Of a DNA stretch of 7,973 nucleotides, positions 5,491 to 7,973 are shown piece by piece. This DNA is from Promethearchaeota archaeon (GTDB taxonomy: Archaea > Asgardarchaeota > Lokiarchaeia > Sigyniarchaeales > SOKP01). Both the position numbers and the translations under genes were made by a program. The stretch is taken from the NCBI GenBank assembly GCA_019058135.1, contig JAHLWE010000510.1:1-7973 (forward strand), written 5' to 3'. Under the pieces are notes generated by a model. It worked only from the letters and a program-made list of their open reading frames with translations, searched no databases and was not told the origin of the DNA. Each line of letters begins with the position of its first letter. The first letter of the stretch is position 1.

Positions 5491-6603
5491 TTAGGATACT
5501 GGCTTATAAAGAATATTTAACTTATCTGCATACTTTTTAACTTCTTGTATTTCGCTTGAGGTTGGTCTTCGATTGATTTCAGGATATTGATTAGATTTGT
5601 ACTCTGGTCTAAACTGCCCCATAATATTTACTACTGATTTTGGAACCTCTTTCGCAATAAAATCTAAAATTGGTTTGGAACAACAATCAACATGGTTAGG
5701 CATAACCAAATGGCGTATTATAATCTCTCCGCTGCCATCGTCATGAATTTTTTTAAGATTCCTTGTTAAAACCTCCCAATAATTCTTTATTCCAGAATAT
5801 TTTTCTGCACATGTATTATTTCCATATTTTAAATCAGGTAGCCAAAAATCCATAAAATCTATGATTAAATCCAAAGATTCTTCCGTTAAATAAAAATTAG
5901 AATTCCATAATTGCGTTATATTTATATTCTGATATAACAGCGATTCAAGAATGAGTTGTAGGCACGGGATAGGATCGCTTCCAACCCAATTTACATTAAT
6001 TCCGCCATTCTCCACCAATTTTTGTGCAATTGCAGCTAATTTTTTCGCATCAACTTTTTGGGCAATATCTTCAATTTTTCTTCGACCTTTCCATGCGTTA
6101 GATATATCATAATTCTGGCAAAAAACGCATCCAAAATTGCATCCAATAAAAAATATAGTTCCACTCGGCACTAATACCGATTCTTCTCCCCAATGTAAAA
6201 AAGCAGAAGAAACGTATATATCCTTATCTAGGTGGCAAAATCCTTTTTCGCCTTGAATTCGATTAACACCGCATCTTCTCTCACAAAATTTACAATTTTC
6301 AAGATATTTATAAGCAATCGTTTCAGATAAGTTTATATAAGATTTCTCCTGAATTTTGCGATTCTTTTGTGAATTAATATCTTCACTTAAAATTTTATTA
6401 AATTCTTTAGATTTTTGTTTTAATAGTTTTTCGAGATTTTCTATTGAATCATCGGAATTAAAATCGCATTCTACAGTTTTTGCTATAATATATCTTGCAA
6501 TTTGCGTATTCTCAATAATTCCGCGGTATCTTGACAATCTTTTAAGTATCTCTGGATTTTTCCAAGCAATATCGGCGTTAGGTCGTCTAAGTTTAAATAT
6601 CAT
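5491..6603 (-). CDS. Radical SAM protein, PflA-like (COG1313), with an extra cysteine cluster
   Basis: This 370-residue protein has a radical SAM motif CNFGCVFCQN (Cys155, Cys159, Cys162) and, before it, a second cluster CKFCERRCGVN...GFC (Cys104, Cys107, Cys111, Cys123). That pairing is typical of COG1313, often annotated as putative pyruvate formate-lyase activating enzyme (PflX-like). The upstream cysteines probably hold another metal site. The family is not shown to activate a glycyl radical enzyme, and no pyruvate formate-lyase-like gene lies here, so the PflA name is homology only. Other conserved-looking stretches are the WVGSDPIPC region (206-214), DLKYGNN (257-263), IIRHLVMPNH (295-304) and MGQFRPEY (328-335). 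The first ~100 residues are helical and Lys/Glu-rich. The ATG at 6603 has no clear Shine-Dalgarno sequence. The gene stands apart from both neighbours (80 and 190 nt). Confidence 0.9.
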   Translation of the reverse strand: MIFKLRRPNADIAWKNPEILKRLSRYRGIIENTQIARYIIAKTVECDFNSDDSIENLEKLLKQKSKEFNKILSEDINSQKNRKIQEKSYINLSETIAYKYLENCKFCERRCGVNRIQGEKGFCHLDKDIYVSSAFLHWGEESVLVPSGTIFFIGCNFGCVFCQNYDISNAWKGRRKIEDIAQKVDAKKLAAIAQKLVENGGINVNWVGSDPIPCLQLILESLLYQNINITQLWNSNFYLTEESLDLIIDFMDFWLPDLKYGNNTCAEKYSGIKNYWEVLTRNLKKIHDDGSGEIIIRHLVMPNHVDCCSKPILDFIAKEVPKSVVNIMGQFRPEYKSNQYPEINRRPTSSEIQEVKKYADKLNILYKPVS

Positions 6604-6683
6604 TTTTAAAAATAAACTATAATTCCCTTTAGTATCAATATTTGCATGTAATAATAATAAAATATTCTTAAAATTAATTTTAT

Positions 6684-7499
6684 TTAAAAAAAGGAATCTT
6701 TTTCAAAATCCTCATTTTCTTCCTCTTCTTCTTCTTTTTCTTCTTCTTCCTCTCCTTCAACAATTTTCTCTTCTTTGTCAAAACAGAGCCATCTAATGAT
6801 ATTGTCCAGGAATTTCCGATTATCTTCTATATCTATTCCGATTTCGTTATCTTCTAAGAAAAATGATGATGATCCTAAAGTTACCACGCGTCCATTAAAA
6901 AATTTAGATACGACACAGATGGGAACTTGTCCAATCTCATCAATTTCTTTTAGATCAAAATACTCATATGATGCTTTTTCAGATGTTGTTATTATATCTT
7001 CAGCATCTTCCGTAATGGAAAAGAATGTGCAATTACCTAATATTAATCGATTAATACCGTCCGTAATGGGATGTTGAAATATAGTATCAATTTTTAAATT
7101 GACATTATCAATAATAGAATTTCTTTTAGGATATAGTATCACTCCATTCCAGTATTTTTTCACACCAGTTAGTTTATAAAGAACTCTAATAGATCCCTGT
7201 TTGATTGATATATCTCGATCTCCTCCAGCTCCAGTCGTTACTAATAAACCTCCTCCCTTTCCAACAAATTCTTTTATGGTTCTTAATTCTTCAGGAGTAA
7301 ATTTATCATCTCTATTGTTCCTACTGTGTTGAATATTCCCTAAAATTAAGACATCAAAATCCTCTAACATATCATAAGTTAGCGGTCCCTCATTCTTATT
7401 TATAAACTCAATGATAAAATCATCTTCATTAAAAGCGTCTGGGAAGCTCTCTACTTGTTCATTATGAGAAATATCCACTAATATTTTGTAAACCACCAT
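6684..7499 (-). CDS. IFT52-like GIFT-domain (class I glutamine amidotransferase-like) protein with acidic tail
   Basis: The 271-residue product has a Rossmann-like, glutamine-amidotransferase-shaped domain over residues 1-240: LVDISHNE (7-14), FDVLILGN (48-55), EELRTIKEFVGKGGGLLVTTG (70-90), and GRVVTLGSSSFF with DIEDNRKFLDNIIRWL (203-238). This order and the last block resemble the GIFT domain of IFT52 and its prokaryotic relatives (GldG/DUF4350-like). The nucleophilic Cys expected in active amidotransferases is absent from the GGG turn, so it is probably a binding or scaffold module. Residues 241-271 are an acidic tail with an almost pure Glu run (249-262). No signal peptide or membrane segment is seen. 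The ATG at 7499 has a strong AAGGAGAA site just upstream. Prokaryotic GIFT proteins often accompany ABC transporters, but none is visible here. Domain type is fairly sure; function is unknown. Confidence 0.8.
   Translation of the reverse strand: MVVYKILVDISHNEQVESFPDAFNEDDFIIEFINKNEGPLTYDMLEDFDVLILGNIQHSRNNRDDKFTPEELRTIKEFVGKGGGLLVTTGAGGDRDISIKQGSIRVLYKLTGVKKYWNGVILYPKRNSIIDNVNLKIDTIFQHPITDGINRLILGNCTFFSITEDAEDIITTSEKASYEYFDLKEIDEIGQVPICVVSKFFNGRVVTLGSSSFFLEDNEIGIDIEDNRKFLDNIIRWLCFDKEEKIVEGEEEEEKEEEEEENEDFEKDSFF
6686..6692 (-). terminator. U-tract overlapping the stop of the GIFT gene
   Basis: Seven T on the - strand span the last two Phe codons and the first base of the TAA stop. Like the tract at the end of the COG1533 gene, it would be a hairpin-free archaeal termination signal placed inside the coding end. 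Confidence 0.35.
6717..6757 (-). repeat. Imperfect GAA/GAG triplet repeat coding the Glu-rich tail
   Basis: On the - strand GAA and GAG codons alternate almost without interruption (TTC/CTC on the + strand), broken by an AAA codon. The repeat stays in the reading frame, encodes the acidic tail of the GIFT protein, and may vary in length between strains by slippage. Confidence 0.6.
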
Positions 7500-7501
7500 A
7501 A

Positions 7502-7509
7502 TTCTCCTT
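7502..7509 (-). promoter_or_regulatory. Shine-Dalgarno site of the GIFT gene
   Basis: AAGGAGAA on the - strand leaves four bases between GGAG and the ATG at 7499. It supports this ATG as the start and shows that the mRNA has a leader. Confidence 0.7.
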
Positions 7510-7526
7510 CGCTTAATATGTTTCTC

Positions 7527-7561
7527 TCAATGAAAAAATTTTTTTTCTAATTTTTCAATGA
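7527..7561. repeat. Imperfect inverted repeat in the leader region of the GIFT gene
   Basis: TCAATGAAAAA (7527-7537) and TTTTTCAATGA (7551-7561) pair with one mismatch across a 13-base loop. It lies 28-62 nt upstream of the GIFT ATG, between the candidate box A and the ribosome-binding site. It could be an RNA hairpin or a dyad binding site. The A/T content makes it a weak structure. Confidence 0.35.
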
Positions 7562-7589
7562 GTTTATTGAGTGTTTATTATAATTGTAA

Positions 7590-7600
7590 TTATATAAATA
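7590..7600 (-). promoter_or_regulatory. TATA (box A) candidate for the GIFT gene
   Basis: The - strand reads TATTTATATAA and contains TTTATATA, a match to the archaeal box A consensus. It would start transcription near 7568 and give a leader of roughly 70 nt that includes the inverted repeat and the ribosome-binding site. Other AT-rich options exist nearby. Confidence 0.35.
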
Positions 7601-7857
7601 TTAAAAAAATTTTATTAAATCAAATTTTATTAGGCATTCATATTTTTAAATTTTATTAAAATATCCGCCCATTTATCCCTTAAAAACATTTTTGTCTTAA
7701 TTAAATTTAAAATGTAAGTTTCTATATTTAAATTTCTCCATTTACTTATTTTTAAAAATATAATAAAAAATCATCCTTTATAAAAATGAATAAGAAAAAA
7801 AATAAAGAAAAATAGGGAAATTATCTAAGAAATGATATAAGTAGATTTATAAAATTT

Positions 7858-7922
7858 TGAATTAAAATAGTAAAAGAAAGTCGAAAAATTAAAATAACAA
7901 TAAAAAGATTGAAAAAAATCAA
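7858..7922 (-). terminator. U-rich termination zone after the rightmost partial gene
   Basis: Immediately downstream of the - strand stop at 7923-7925, the - strand carries repeated T runs (TTTTTT, TTTTT, TTTT) spread over about 60 nt. This is the arrangement expected for archaeal U-tract termination. The call is from base composition only. Confidence 0.35.
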
Positions 7923-7973
7923 TTAACTAATTGGAATAAATTCTTCCGAACTTGTTCCATCTTTTCGAATAAC
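7923..7973 (-). CDS. C-terminal end of a - strand gene (partial)
   Basis: On the - strand the last 48 bases of the window read VIRKDGTSSEEFIPIS and end in TAA at 7923-7925. Its G/C content is visibly higher than the A/T-rich DNA beside it, and a T-rich termination zone follows the stop, so it is probably the end of a real gene that continues past the window. With only 16 residues no family can be named. The KDGTSSEEF segment recalls the opening strand of an ATP-cone domain, but it lies at the wrong end of the protein for that. Confidence 0.45.
   Translation of the reverse strand, partial: VIRKDGTSSEEFIPIS

Larger units (their letters stand above)
7500..7922. other. AT-rich gene-free region upstream of the GIFT gene
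   Basis: About 420 nt without a credible gene: the longest ATG frames run only a few codons (for example nine residues from 7787). It holds the GIFT promoter, leader and inverted repeat at its left end and a probable terminator zone for the rightmost gene at its right end. The middle contains one small GC patch (CCGCCC, 7665-7670) with no pairing partner that would suggest a structured RNA. No tRNA, CRISPR or tandem repeat is seen. Confidence 0.6.

Noticed and set aside
6356..6622. + strand open frame opposite the start of the COG1313 gene
   Set aside because: It is hydrophobic only because the other strand is Lys/Glu-rich; it has no start signal and no family features.
6775..7077. + strand open frame inside the GIFT gene
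   Set aside because: It is Ser-rich complement of a conserved coding region with a strong Shine-Dalgarno start on the other strand.
7500..7922. CRISPR array, structured RNA or replication origin in the AT-rich gap
   Set aside because: No repeated units of CRISPR size, no GC-rich stem pairs and no repeated origin-box-like motif were found; only A/T bias and one small unpaired GC patch.

Overview
The window is about 8 kb of very AT-rich DNA. It most likely comes from an archaeon, and within Archaea an Asgard (Lokiarchaeia-like) genome is my best inference. The archaeal signs are TTTAWATA-like boxes about 25-30 nt upstream of start codons, U-rich tracts as the only terminator candidates, a long-type FKBP with an insert-in-flap domain, and a COG1533-type radical SAM protein. 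The Asgard inference rests on two proteins that look more like eukaryotic families than bacterial ones: an ATP-grasp kinase with inositol-trisphosphate 5/6-kinase (ITPK) motifs and an IFT52/GIFT-domain-like protein. No rRNA, tRNA, mobile element or CRISPR array was found.

Layout: three genes lie on the + strand at the left: the 3' part of an AP-endonuclease-2/xylose-isomerase-like TIM barrel (2-640), a radical SAM protein of the SPL-like COG1533 group (677-1795), and a 96-residue protein of unknown family starting at TTG (1870-2160). They meet, tail to tail with a 13-nt gap, a run of - strand genes: an ITPK-like ATP-grasp kinase (2174-3073), a PHP-domain phosphoesterase (3216-4067), a helix-hairpin-helix + coiled coil + FKBP fusion (4164-5300), a COG1313/PflA-like radical SAM protein with an extra cysteine cluster (5491-6603), and an IFT52-like GIFT protein with a Glu-rich tail (6684-7499). 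After about 420 nt of gene-free AT-rich DNA, the last 51 bases hold the C-terminal end of another - strand gene.

Gene spacing is 36-190 nt, and several genes have their own promoter-like box or a U-tract beside the stop codon. This looks like a series of mostly separate transcription units and not one operon. A loose theme of phosphorylated polyols (sugar-isomerase-like barrel, ITPK-like kinase, PHP phosphoesterase) is possible but speculative. The most interesting items are the ITPK-like kinase, the DNA-binding-like HhH domain fused to an FKBP with altered active-site residues, and the IFT52-like protein. I see no clear multi-gene undescribed system.
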